NCBI RefSeq assembly: GCF_013402795.1
Contig: NZ_CP058595.1
Location: 1,957,501 to 2,021,500 of the forward strand
Direction: 5' to 3'
From: Costertonia aggregata
Lineage (GTDB): Bacteria; Bacteroidota; Bacteroidia; Flavobacteriales; Flavobacteriaceae
Length of the DNA stretch: 64,000 bases
The position numbers and the translations under genes are program-made. Within the stretch, counting starts at the first letter, position 1; each line of letters starts with the position of its first letter. The notes under the pieces were generated by a model, which ran no database searches, was not told where the DNA came from, and was given only the letters and a program-made list of their open reading frames with translations. Of this stretch, positions 54,635 to 63,364 are shown one piece after another.

Positions 54635-54648
54635 TGCTATTATAAATC

Positions 54649-54693
54649 AAAAAAAGTCCCCATGTGAGAATTAATCTCATGGGGACTTTTTTT
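54649..54693. terminator. bidirectional terminator after the macroglobulin gene
   Basis: AAAAAAAGTCCCCATG pairs with CATGGGGACTTTTTTT, 13-base loop, A and T tracts on both flanks; serves the genes ending at 54634 (plus) and 54718 (minus). Confidence 0.95.
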
Positions 54694-54717
54694 GATTTTT
54701 GGGAAACCTAGATATAT

Positions 54718-55149
54718 TTAAGAAACCATTAATTTATCTTTTGATAGCATTTTGGCCCAAGAAATGGCATTGTCCAAAGACTTAAAGCGCTTGAACTGGG
54801 TATTTATAAAAAGCTTTTCCAAAATAGCGTTCAAAAAACCAAGTTGGGTGTAGGTTACTATGCCATAACCTTTGAGTTTGTAACCGTTTTCAATGAATTT
54901 TAGCCAATCGGCAGGTTTTAAAGAATATGTGTGTATACGATGGGTAATGTATACAAAATCTTTACCGTTGTTGTCATAAAGATGGGTAAGGTCCTCTACA
55001 ATTTTTTTCCCATGGGTTTCCCATGTGCAGATTTCATCCTCATTAATTTCAGCTACCACAAAACCATCAAAAAGAAAATATGTCCCAAAGGCATAGTTGA
55101 TTTCATGAATGGCCTCGTGAAAGTATTGTGTTTCTCGAATACTTTTCAC
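54718..55149 (-). CDS. hypothetical protein, tandem paralog 2 (possible STAS-like)
   Basis: 143 residues from a GTG start. Shares with the upstream gene the core EAIHEINYAFGTYFLFDGF, VVAEI, HLYDNNGKDFVYITHRI, KPADWLKF, YKLKGYGIVTY and a C-terminal FKSLDNAISWAK. The strand/helix order and the last segment recall SpoIIAA-like STAS proteins, but this is only pattern-based. No signal or membrane segment. Lies after a bidirectional terminator. Confidence 0.65.
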   Translation of the reverse strand: MKSIRETQYFHEAIHEINYAFGTYFLFDGFVVAEINEDEICTWETHGKKIVEDLTHLYDNNGKDFVYITHRIHTYSLKPADWLKFIENGYKLKGYGIVTYTQLGFLNAILEKLFINTQFKRFKSLDNAISWAKMLSKDKLMVS

Positions 55150-55290
55150 TCTAAATCATTTTCAATGTTCTGGATGCAAAGTAAATTATCTTTGTTGATC
55201 GGTCTATGGGATCTCGTTGAACAACACAGTTAATCTGTAAAGTGTTTTCTTTTGCTTAGTTGTTTATTTGTATTATAAAAAGGGATTTGT

Positions 55291-55731
55291 TCATGAAGCC
55301 AGTGCTTTTTCATGGTAAAGATTCTTTGCCCAAAAAATAGCATCTTCCAATGAAGTGAATCTCACAATCTTTGACCTAACAAATAACTTTTCAAGTATTA
55401 CATTTTTAAAACTTGCCTTGGAATAGGTGATAACTCCGTATCCCTTTAGCTTATAGCTATTTCTAAAAAAGTGAAGCCAGTCGGCAGGTTTTACACAGTA
55501 GTTGTTTATCCTATTGGTTATGTAAATTAAGTTGCTACCATCATTATCATAAAGGCTAAGAATATCTTCGGCAGCTTTTCTACCATTGTCTTCCCAGTTG
55601 TATACGACACCTTCATGAATTTCTGCAACCACATAGCCATCAAAAAGATAGTAATTGCCAAAGGCGTAATTTAGTTCGTGAATAGCTTCCCTATAGTAAG
55701 ATGTGTTTTTCAGGTTTTTCACAATATGCAT
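55291..55731 (-). CDS. hypothetical protein, tandem paralog 1 (possible STAS-like)
   Basis: 146 residues, ATG start. Closely related to the gene at 54718-55149 over its full length (EAIHELNYAFGNYYLFDGY, SLYDNDGSNLIYITNRI, FTSLEDAIFWAKN). Both genes carry the sequence TTACTTTG (minus strand) a short way upstream, one base off the -7 consensus. Family not recognised; common role implied by duplication. Confidence 0.65.
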   Translation of the reverse strand: MHIVKNLKNTSYYREAIHELNYAFGNYYLFDGYVVAEIHEGVVYNWEDNGRKAAEDILSLYDNDGSNLIYITNRINNYCVKPADWLHFFRNSYKLKGYGVITYSKASFKNVILEKLFVRSKIVRFTSLEDAIFWAKNLYHEKALAS

Positions 55732-55812
55732 TTTTTAACAAAGTAACGGCGACTGTTAAATTAACATATCTATAATCGTTAAAACTCCCAAAATACTATA
55801 TAAAAAGCGGCT

Positions 55813-56331
55813 TTAATTGATATTTTCGATGGGTTCGGAAGATTTCATATTGTTCTTTAAAACCGCATCAAAAACAAATGCCCCTATTTCTTTGACCGGT
55901 TCATATAAAACCGACTCTTCCACAAAATCATTTTTTATCAAACGCAGTGATGAATTGGCACGTTCAAAGAAAATAAGCAGTGCGCCAAGGATAATGGCTA
56001 CCTTTAAAGCTCCGAACAATGCACCGGCTATCTTATTTAGAAGTCCCAGCATGGCAAAATCTGCGATTTTGGTCAAGAACTTTCCCGCTAGATGAACGAT
56101 CAAGACAATCGCTATGAACGTGATGATGAAAGCGGTTATGTTTATGTAGCGTTCGTTCCATTCCATATTCTTGGAAAGGTAATCTCCCGCAATGTAAGAG
56201 AAATGAATTGCGCCATATATGCCCGCAATCAAAGCAATGAGTGAGGCCAGCTCCACAAAAAGTCCGTTTTTAAGACCCTTCCAAAGTCCCCAAAGTAACA
56301 ACAACCCCAAAATAATGTCCAAGAAACCCAT
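55813..56331 (-). CDS. CvpA-family membrane protein
   Basis: 172 residues. Four membrane helices: IILGLLLLWGLWKGLKNG, LIALIAGIYGAIHFSYIA, ITAFIITFIAIVLIVHLAG and GALKVAIILGALLIFF; the KGLKNGLFVELASL segment is the CvpA family marker. CvpA is linked to colicin V export and bile/acid resistance in other bacteria. Divergent from the gene at 56437. Confidence 0.9.
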   Translation of the reverse strand: MGFLDIILGLLLLWGLWKGLKNGLFVELASLIALIAGIYGAIHFSYIAGDYLSKNMEWNERYINITAFIITFIAIVLIVHLAGKFLTKIADFAMLGLLNKIAGALFGALKVAIILGALLIFFERANSSLRLIKNDFVEESVLYEPVKEIGAFVFDAVLKNNMKSSEPIENIN

Positions 56332-56347
56332 GCTGTTAGTGTTTTGA

Positions 56348-56355
56348 CAAATATA
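56348..56355 (-). promoter_or_regulatory. TAnnTTTG -7 box upstream of the CvpA gene
   Basis: Minus-strand TATATTTG is an exact consensus match 16 bases upstream of the ATG at 56331. Confidence 0.45.
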
Positions 56356-56368
56356 GAACTTTGATTTG

Positions 56369-56376
56369 TACCTTTG
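56369..56376 (+). promoter_or_regulatory. TAnnTTTG -7 box upstream of the gene at 56437
   Basis: TACCTTTG is an exact match, with TTTG at 56343-56346 as possible -33 (spacer 22). It overlaps the first in-frame ATG at 56374 and so supports the later start. Confidence 0.45.
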
Positions 56377-56436
56377 ATGAAGGTTGTAAGGTTCGCTAGG
56401 ATAGCCTTACATCAGGTCTTTTTATCCAAGAAAAAC

Positions 56437-56793
56437 ATGTCAAGAGATTTACAATTAAAAGAACGCTGGGGAGAATTGGTAGAGAGGTTGTCTTCGCAAT
56501 TTGCCGATGGAGACCCTCTGGAGCTCGATGCCATCATATATCTTGTAGGTATTCAAGAGCTGGGGCAATACCATAGAAAATATAAGAAAGATGACAAATT
56601 GGATTTAATGCACATTGCCATTTGCCGTTTATTGGAGCCATACGGGTTTTATGAGTTTGATTTTTTTGACGAGGATGGCTGGCCGCATTATACCATTAAG
56701 GAAGAACTACCTTCGCTTAAGGCCGGGGAGCAATCGGTGCTGATGAAAGAAGCGATCGTGAATTATTTTTTGGAAAAAGAATATATAGATTGA
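56437..56793 (+). CDS. conserved hypothetical protein
   Basis: 118 residues from the ATG at 56437; an earlier in-frame ATG at 56374 lies within the -7 box. Acidic and soluble, with SRDLQLKERWGELVERL, LDAIIYLVGIQELGQYHRKY and DLMHIAICRLLEPYGFYEFD. No family recognised. First of three genes (hypothetical, ABM-fold, PBP1C) with short gaps. Confidence 0.7.
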   Translation: MSRDLQLKERWGELVERLSSQFADGDPLELDAIIYLVGIQELGQYHRKYKKDDKLDLMHIAICRLLEPYGFYEFDFFDEDGWPHYTIKEELPSLKAGEQSVLMKEAIVNYFLEKEYID

Positions 56794-56816
56794 TAGGAAA
56801 TCTTTGAGTAGTCCTC

Positions 56817-57125
56817 ATGAAAATGAACAAGCCTTACTATGCCGTGATTTTCACTTCGACCAAAACTGAAGAGGATCACGGTTACGCAGAAATGGCTCAA
56901 CGAATGGAAGCTTTGGCAAGCCGGCAAAAAGGATTTTTGGGAGTGGAGAGTGCCCGGGAAGAAATAGGCATAACGGTAAGTTATTGGGAGAGTCTGGACG
57001 CCATTGCCCAATGGAAAAACCATACGGACCATCTTTTTGCCCAACAAAAAGGTATCAACGACTGGTACTCGTGGTACAAGGTCAGGATTTGCCTGGTGGA
57101 GCGGGAGTATGATTTTTTTAAATGA
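56817..57125 (+). CDS. antibiotic biosynthesis monooxygenase (ABM) fold protein
   Basis: 102 residues. The ferredoxin-like ABM fold shows AVIFTSTKTEEDHGYAEMA, EALASRQKGFLGVESAR and VSYWESLDAIAQWKNH, with the typical Trp/His residues of the last helix. Relatives degrade haem or oxidise small compounds, but many are of unknown role. Its stop overlaps the pbpC start (ATGA). Confidence 0.85.
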   Translation: MKMNKPYYAVIFTSTKTEEDHGYAEMAQRMEALASRQKGFLGVESAREEIGITVSYWESLDAIAQWKNHTDHLFAQQKGINDWYSWYKVRICLVEREYDFFK

Positions 57126-59467
57126 GGAAGATTATAAGATTTTATAGGAAACACCCAAAAAAACTGATACTTCTAACAGTTTTTACTATTGGGTACTATT
57201 TCTGTTTGCCCAAACAACTTTTTAAATCCCCTACCGCTACGGTAATAGAAAGTAGTGAAGGTATTCTTTTAGGAGCAAAAATTGCCAGTGACGGGCAATG
57301 GCGATTTCCTGTATTGGACAGTGTTCCCGAGAAGTTCAAAGCCTGTGTGTTGCAGTTTGAGGATGCTTATTTTTACAAGCACCCGGGATTTAATCCTGTT
57401 TCAATGGCAAAGGCTTTCTCCGATAATGTTTCTGCGGGTAAAACTGTTCGTGGGGGCAGTACCATAACACAGCAGGTAATCAGATTGTCCAGAAACGGAA
57501 AACGCCGTTCTTATTGGGAAAAGTGTATCGAACTCCTTTTGGCCACTCGATTGGAGTTGCGCCATTCCAAAGAAGATATTTTAAAACTGTATGCAAGCCA
57601 TGCGCCCTATGGCGGTAATGTAGTTGGGTTGGATGTTGCCGCATGGCGTTATTTTGGATTACAACCGCACCAATTGTCCTGGGCAGAATCGGCGACCTTG
57701 GCAGTACTGCCCAATGCTCCGAGCCTTATTTATCCAGGGAAAAACCAAAAAAGATTGCTTGATAAAAGAAACGGGCTTTTAAAAAAATTACTGGATGAAA
57801 AATGTATTGATACCACAACGTATGAACTGGCCCTGCTTGAAGAACTGCCTCAAAAACCATATCCTTTACCTAAGATCGCACCACATGTAGTACAGTATAT
57901 TTCAAAGAAAAACAAAGGGCAAAAAATACGAACGACCATAAACCATAATTTACAGGATAATATAAACGCCATAGTTCAAAAGCACCATGTCAACCTAAGA
58001 CAAAATCAAGTGCATAATGCCGCCGTATTGGTTTTGGATGTCGACACGCGAAAGGTACTGTCCTACGTGGGCAATACAAAAACGACCAAGGAACATCAAA
58101 AAGATGTAGATATGGTACAGGCGAACAGGAGTACGGGGAGTACCATAAAACCCTTGTTATATACCGCCATGCTTGATGCCGGGGAATTATTGCCCAACAT
58201 GCTCGTGCCCGATGTGCCTACGCAAATTGCCGGTTACACACCAGAAAATTTCAATGAGGATTACAGTGGTGCGGTGAGGGCAAAAAGTGCTTTGGCCCGA
58301 TCTTTGAACATTCCTGCGGTTCGTTTATTGCAGCAATACGGACTCGAAAAATTTCGTGATCAGTTAGATGTTTTTCAATTGGGCGGTTTGAGCAAGACGG
58401 CCGATCATTACGGTCTAACACTCATTCTAGGAGGGGCCGAAAGTAACCTTTGGGACTTATGTAAAACTTACGCTAATTTGGCATCGACTGTCAACCATTT
58501 TAATGAAACCTCGAGTGAATATTATGAAAATGAATTTATTGAACCTATATTAAAAGCGAACAGTGTGCCCGATTTTGGAAATACATCGATTCAGAAAACT
58601 GTTTTTGATGCTGCAAGTATTTATTTGACTTTCGAGGCAATGAAAGAGGTAAACAGGCCCGAAGGAAATGAATCTTGGGAATTTTACGATAGCAGTAAAG
58701 AAATAGCTTGGAAAACCGGCACTAGTTTTGGAAATAAGGATGCTTGGGCCATAGGCGTAACCAAAAAACATGTCGTAGGTATTTGGGTAGGCAATGCCGA
58801 TGGGGAAGGCAGACCCAATGTGACCGGGGTTTCCAGTGCTGCCCCAATACTGTTCGATGTTTTTGACGTACTCCCCAAAAGCAAATGGTTTTCAAGACCC
58901 TTGGATGAGTTCATCCAAATTGATGTTTGTTCCGAAAGCGGTTATTTGGCAACCGATATCTGTCCTGCCAAAACGATTGCCATACCTAATAAACGCAATT
59001 ATGTAACTTCATGTTCATATCATCAATTGGTCTATCTAGATACTAAAGAACAATATAGGGTCAATTCATCCTGTATAGATTTATCTCAGGCTATTGTAAA
59101 ATCTTGGTTTGCATTGCCACCGCTTATGGAGTTTTATTATAAAAAATCGCATCCTACATATAAATCGTTGCCTAACTTCAGGAAAGATTGTAAGAGCATT
59201 CGCAAATCACCAATGCAATTTATTTATCCCAAAAACGGAAGTAGAATTACACTGGCAAGGAATTTTGAAGGCCAAACCAATGAAGTTATCCTAAAATTGG
59301 CCCACGCGAAACCTGAAACCATCGTCTTTTGGTATGTAGACGAGACTTTTATTGCACAAACAAGAAATTTTCATGAGATAGGAGTAGTGCCAACATTGGG
59401 GCAACATAAAATCACGGCTGTTGATGCCCTGGGAAGTGAAGTTACCATTACTATAACGATAGAGTAA
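57122..59467 (+). CDS. pbpC: penicillin-binding protein 1C
   Basis: 781 residues: N-terminal anchor (KLILLTVFTIGYYFCLP), glycosyltransferase-51 domain with Glu80 in FEDAYFYKHPGF and GGSTITQQVIRLSR, transpeptidase domain with Ser340-x-x-Lys343 (STGSTIKP), SLN and KTGTSF, and a C-terminal BiPBP_C domain (about 690-781). Length and order match PBP1C. Likely a repair murein synthase; it is the classic partner of alpha-2-macroglobulin, found about 2.5 kb upstream here with other genes between. Confidence 0.95.
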   Translation: MRKIIRFYRKHPKKLILLTVFTIGYYFCLPKQLFKSPTATVIESSEGILLGAKIASDGQWRFPVLDSVPEKFKACVLQFEDAYFYKHPGFNPVSMAKAFSDNVSAGKTVRGGSTITQQVIRLSRNGKRRSYWEKCIELLLATRLELRHSKEDILKLYASHAPYGGNVVGLDVAAWRYFGLQPHQLSWAESATLAVLPNAPSLIYPGKNQKRLLDKRNGLLKKLLDEKCIDTTTYELALLEELPQKPYPLPKIAPHVVQYISKKNKGQKIRTTINHNLQDNINAIVQKHHVNLRQNQVHNAAVLVLDVDTRKVLSYVGNTKTTKEHQKDVDMVQANRSTGSTIKPLLYTAMLDAGELLPNMLVPDVPTQIAGYTPENFNEDYSGAVRAKSALARSLNIPAVRLLQQYGLEKFRDQLDVFQLGGLSKTADHYGLTLILGGAESNLWDLCKTYANLASTVNHFNETSSEYYENEFIEPILKANSVPDFGNTSIQKTVFDAASIYLTFEAMKEVNRPEGNESWEFYDSSKEIAWKTGTSFGNKDAWAIGVTKKHVVGIWVGNADGEGRPNVTGVSSAAPILFDVFDVLPKSKWFSRPLDEFIQIDVCSESGYLATDICPAKTIAIPNKRNYVTSCSYHQLVYLDTKEQYRVNSSCIDLSQAIVKSWFALPPLMEFYYKKSHPTYKSLPNFRKDCKSIRKSPMQFIYPKNGSRITLARNFEGQTNEVILKLAHAKPETIVFWYVDETFIAQTRNFHEIGVVPTLGQHKITAVDALGSEVTITITIE

Positions 59468-59476
59468 GTTATAGGC

Positions 59477-59508
59477 TTTGTAATTGGTTGTGCAAACCAG
59501 TATCTTTA
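59477..59508 (+). promoter_or_regulatory. possible promoter of glpD
   Basis: TTTG at 59477-59480, 20-base spacer, TATCTTTA at 59501-59508 (seven of eight to TAnnTTTG), 43 bases before the ATG at 59552. Confidence 0.4.
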
Positions 59509-59551
59509 ATGACCATCCTGTTTTGGATTGAATTTTGCTAGAAAAAGTGTT

Positions 59552-61219
59552 ATGAAAAATAAAAGGTTCTCAAATTTAGATAGAACAAAGACCATTGAAA
59601 AGCTCAGCGATTCAGCCTATGATCTGGTCGTCATCGGAGGTGGAATTACTGGTGGTGGCATTGCTTTGGATGCTGCATCACGAGGTTTGAAAGTCGCTTT
59701 GCTGGAGAAGAACGATTTTGCCTCGGGGACCAGTAGCAAATCCACAAAATTAATACATGGCGGATTGCGCTATTTAAAGCAGTTTGATTTTTGGCTGGTC
59801 AAAGAAGTAGGTTCTGAACGTGCCATTGTACACAAATTGGCACCGCATTTGGTATTGCCGGAAAAAATGTTGTTGCCATTGATAGAAAATGGCTCCTATG
59901 GCAAATGGCTGACCTCTATCGGGTTGAAGGTATATGATATCCTGGCCCAAGTTTCCGGAGATGATAAGCGGCAAATGCTGGAAAAAAAGGAAGCCATGAA
60001 ATTGGAACCCCTATTGCCCAAAAAGATATTGAAGGGAGCTGGTTATTATGCCGAGTACCGTACCGACGATGCCCGTTTAACGATTGAGAATATTAAAACA
60101 AGCCTTCAGTACGGAGCCGAAGCGTTAAATTATGCCGAGGTTTCCGATTTTATCTATTCCGACAGTAAAATAGCAGGTGTAAAGGTAAAGGACAACATTT
60201 CGGGAAAAGAGTTCAAAATCGAATCCAAATACGTAATCAGCGCTGCTGGGCCTTGGGTAGATGAACTTAGAAGCACCAATAATTCTAAAAAAGGCAAACG
60301 TCTGCACTTGACCAAGGGCGTGCATTTGGTGTTTCCGCATGCCAAATTGCCGGTAAAACAATCGGTGTATTTTGATATACCCGACGGGCGAATGATGTTT
60401 GCCATTCCTAGGGGTAAAGTAACTTATGTGGGCACTACCGATACTAATTTCAACTTGGACAAAGACCACGTTACAACGGATCTGGCCGATGCCATTTATC
60501 TTTTATCCGCCGTAAACAATATGTTCCCGAGTATAGAATTGGAGATGGACGATATTGTATCGTCTTGGGCGGGACTCCGACCCCTGATTCACGAAGAGGG
60601 AAAATCAGCTTCCGAACTCTCAAGAAAAGACGAGATTTTTACATCGGATACGGGATTGATAAGTATTGCCGGTGGTAAGTTGACGGGCTATCGTAAAATG
60701 GCCGAGCGTGTCGTAAACCGTATAGTCAAAAAAATGGAGGAGGAGCACAATGCTACAATAAAAGATTGCTTTACCGATAAGATTCCGTTGATGGGGAACG
60801 ATGGGTTTAAAAAATTCAAACACGTCAAAAAATACATTGCTGAGGTGCATGAAAAAATAAAGTCAGACGGTTTTACGGAATATAATGCATGGTTTTTGGT
60901 CACCAATTACGGAAAACAGACCGAAAGTATACTTGAAATATATAAAGCATTAAAAGATGAAGATGCAATCGTAAGATTGGCCAAGGCTGAGCTCCGTTTT
61001 GGTATAGACTACGAAATGGTGCAAAATCCCATGGATTTCTTTATTCGTAGAACAGGACGCTTATACTTTGATATTGACAGTGTGCGTTCACTAATGGAAC
61101 CAATTTTGGACGAATTCAGAACGGTTTATAAAGTGGATGACGCTCAAATATTGACATGGAAAGAAGTATTGGAAAACGAACTGGAAGAACATTCCAACTT
61201 TTCTTTGGAGCGTGTTTAA
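59552..61219 (+). CDS. glpD: FAD-dependent glycerol-3-phosphate dehydrogenase
   Basis: 555 residues from the ATG at 59552 with AGAAAAAG upstream; an in-frame ATG at 59528 is less likely. FAD-binding VVIGGGITGGGIALDAASRG near residue 20, SGTSSKSTKLIHGGLRYL and AAGPWVDEL are GlpD/DadA-type motifs; the C-terminal helical domain is complete. Oxidises glycerol 3-phosphate to DHAP at the membrane. Convergent overlap of three bases with gpsA. Confidence 0.93.
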   Translation: MKNKRFSNLDRTKTIEKLSDSAYDLVVIGGGITGGGIALDAASRGLKVALLEKNDFASGTSSKSTKLIHGGLRYLKQFDFWLVKEVGSERAIVHKLAPHLVLPEKMLLPLIENGSYGKWLTSIGLKVYDILAQVSGDDKRQMLEKKEAMKLEPLLPKKILKGAGYYAEYRTDDARLTIENIKTSLQYGAEALNYAEVSDFIYSDSKIAGVKVKDNISGKEFKIESKYVISAAGPWVDELRSTNNSKKGKRLHLTKGVHLVFPHAKLPVKQSVYFDIPDGRMMFAIPRGKVTYVGTTDTNFNLDKDHVTTDLADAIYLLSAVNNMFPSIELEMDDIVSSWAGLRPLIHEEGKSASELSRKDEIFTSDTGLISIAGGKLTGYRKMAERVVNRIVKKMEEEHNATIKDCFTDKIPLMGNDGFKKFKHVKKYIAEVHEKIKSDGFTEYNAWFLVTNYGKQTESILEIYKALKDEDAIVRLAKAELRFGIDYEMVQNPMDFFIRRTGRLYFDIDSVRSLMEPILDEFRTVYKVDDAQILTWKEVLENELEEHSNFSLERV

Positions 61220-62217
61220 TCCAACTTATGGGTTAGTTCTTTAAATACCTTTTTAGCATTGCCGTTTTCATATAGAACTTTGTGAACAGCGTCAATTATC
61301 GGTGTTTTTACCTTTTTTTTGAATTTACCCTTCATTTTGTAGGCACTCTCGGCAGCATAGTATCCTTCGGCGATCATTTTCATTTCCATTTGGGCACTTT
61401 TGACGGTATATCCCTTTCCGATCATATTGCCGAACATCCGATTTCGGCTAAAAACGGAATACCCCGTTACCAATAAATCACCCAAGTAAGCAGAATTATT
61501 GATGTTGCGTTTCATTTTATGAACCCGTTTTATATAGCGGCCCATTTCGCGAATGGCATTGCTCATCAGCACACTTTGAAAATTGTCCCCATACCCTAGG
61601 CCATGCGCAATACCTGCTGCCAGCGCATAAATGTTTTTGAGCATGGCCGCATATTCCGTCCCAATGATATCGTCGGATATTTTGGTTTTGATATAATCGC
61701 TGCTCAGGTTTTGGGCTACCAGTTCGGCTTTATCTTTATCGGCGCATGCAATGGTTAAGTAGGATAAACGTTCCAGAGCTACCTCCTCTGCGTGGCAAGG
61801 TCCGGTAATTACACCAATATTTTCAAAAGGGATGTTATACGTGTCATGAAAATGCTCCCCTACTATCAATCCGGTTTCTGGGACAATGCCTTTAATGGCA
61901 GAAAAAATGACTTTGTGCGCTAATGAAGCAGATAGCTTCTTAAGCTCGGTCTCTAAAAATGCCGAGGGTATGGCAAAAATCAAGATATCCGCTTTTGAGA
62001 CCACAGTATCAATATCTTCGGTCAGTTCTAGTTGTTCGGTATGAAATTCCACCGAAGATAAATAATTGGGGTTGTGTTTTTCATTTTCAATATGGGATAT
62101 AGCTTCGGTATTTCGCATGTACCAACCAACCTTTTCTTGGTTTTCGGTCAGCATTTTTACGATTGCAGTGGCCCAACTTCCTCCGCCCAATACGGCAAAT
62201 TTCAATTCCTTGCTCAT
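61216..62217 (-). CDS. gpsA: NAD(P)H-dependent glycerol-3-phosphate dehydrogenase
   Basis: Makes glycerol 3-phosphate from DHAP for phospholipid synthesis. 333 residues; the Rossmann motif is AVLGGGSWATAIVKML, followed by IFSAIKGIVPETG, GPCHAEEVA and the catalytic Lys in YAAMLKNIYALAAG. Opposite in direction and reaction to glpD, with the stop codons overlapping. Confidence 0.95.
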   Translation of the reverse strand: MSKELKFAVLGGGSWATAIVKMLTENQEKVGWYMRNTEAISHIENEKHNPNYLSSVEFHTEQLELTEDIDTVVSKADILIFAIPSAFLETELKKLSASLAHKVIFSAIKGIVPETGLIVGEHFHDTYNIPFENIGVITGPCHAEEVALERLSYLTIACADKDKAELVAQNLSSDYIKTKISDDIIGTEYAAMLKNIYALAAGIAHGLGYGDNFQSVLMSNAIREMGRYIKRVHKMKRNINNSAYLGDLLVTGYSVFSRNRMFGNMIGKGYTVKSAQMEMKMIAEGYYAAESAYKMKGKFKKKVKTPIIDAVHKVLYENGNAKKVFKELTHKLD

Positions 62218-62235
62218 TGAACATATTTAACACAT

Positions 62236-62243
62236 CAAAATTA
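62236..62243 (-). promoter_or_regulatory. TAnnTTTG -7 box upstream of gpsA
   Basis: Minus-strand TAATTTTG, exact consensus, 18 bases upstream of the gpsA ATG. Confidence 0.4.
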
Positions 62244-62339
62244 CCAAAATAAAATAAGGAGTTTAGTTGTTGATTGTCAAATAGTTAAAATAATTGGCAT
62301 GGTGATTGTTTTATATCAATAACACCAAAGCATTATATT

Positions 62340-63254
62340 ATGAAAACGATAAAACTACTCCTCGGATTTTTGCTTATAGGAACGTTAATGACCTCTTGTT
62401 ACACCGAAGTTATTATTGAAGATGAATTTATAGAAGAATCTGCCTTTAATACAGATGCCGTACTACAGGCCTATGATCTATGGTATGTAGATGTAAACGA
62501 AACACGTGGTAACGGGGAAGTGCCATTTTTACAACGTGCATTTACCATAACCTTTGATAATGGCATATTGTATGCCAATAATAATATTGTGGGAATAGGC
62601 AAGACCGGAAATGGTTTTGGAATAGACGTAGGTAACTATGACCCGTTAAGGGGGGCAGTAGATATTGATCATGATATTGACGGTTTTTGGGTATTGGATG
62701 TTTTTGCCATAAACAATAGCACTATCGAGTTGCATGACCCAAGAAGCAACACTTCATATTATCTAAGGGGATATCAAATAAACGACTTTGATTATGATAT
62801 GGTTTTTTATGAGAATATTGACTACTTACTACAGGAATTCAACGCTTGGGAAAAAATATTCACGAGTGAGCAGGGCGTACTGAACGATTTTGACGATGAG
62901 AACTTTTTACAGTTTTTCCCAAATTACTTTAGGTCGTCCGTAAATCGGGTGGGAACACCAATCTCTAACTTGGAATGGAATTTTGAAGGCGATTATCAGG
63001 TGTATGACGTAGAAAACGATGAAACGCTCAAAACTTTAACATTAGGTTACGATACCATGGGCAATGATTACTTTGAACTTTACGTTATTAATGACAGTAC
63101 TATCGAGTTATATCACCCGAGCAGTGAAACTATTTATGAGTTTGAAGGAAGGGGATATATTGAATACTTAAAATCGGGCAAAAGTTCGGTGGACAAGAAA
63201 AGAACAAAGACTTCGAATCCTACTATGAAAGTAGAGCGAAAAAGAAAGAAATAA
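62340..63254 (+). CDS. lipoprotein with internal duplication
   Basis: 304 residues. Signal MKTIKLLLGFLLIGTLMTSC, lipidated Cys20. Two related units: INNSTIELHDPRSNTSYYL near residue 120 and INDSTIELYHPSSETIYEF near residue 260, each ending in a RGY motif, suggest a duplicated lipocalin-like domain. Acidic overall with a basic C-terminus ending in KVERKRKK. Family not recognised; likely periplasmic or surface. Confidence 0.7.
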   Translation: MKTIKLLLGFLLIGTLMTSCYTEVIIEDEFIEESAFNTDAVLQAYDLWYVDVNETRGNGEVPFLQRAFTITFDNGILYANNNIVGIGKTGNGFGIDVGNYDPLRGAVDIDHDIDGFWVLDVFAINNSTIELHDPRSNTSYYLRGYQINDFDYDMVFYENIDYLLQEFNAWEKIFTSEQGVLNDFDDENFLQFFPNYFRSSVNRVGTPISNLEWNFEGDYQVYDVENDETLKTLTLGYDTMGNDYFELYVINDSTIELYHPSSETIYEFEGRGYIEYLKSGKSSVDKKRTKTSNPTMKVERKRKK

Positions 63255-63328
63255 TAGAACGCTAGTAGGCTTACGGTCGTTGTGCGTAGCCGAAATAAAG
63301 ATTTTTTGGTTGGTTATTTAGTTAGAAG

Positions 63329-63361
63329 CCGTCTTAGGTACATTACTTAAGGCGGTTTTTT
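63329..63361 (+). terminator. intrinsic terminator after the lipoprotein gene
   Basis: CCGTCTTAGGTA (63329-63340) pairs with TACTTAAGGCGG (63344-63355) using two G-T pairs and a 3-base loop, then six T residues. Confidence 0.8.
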
Positions 63362-63364
63362 ATT

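Noticed and set aside
55187-55194. exact TATCTTTG on the plus strand
   Set aside because: No plus-strand gene follows for more than 1 kb and it points into the opposite-strand paralog; likely chance.
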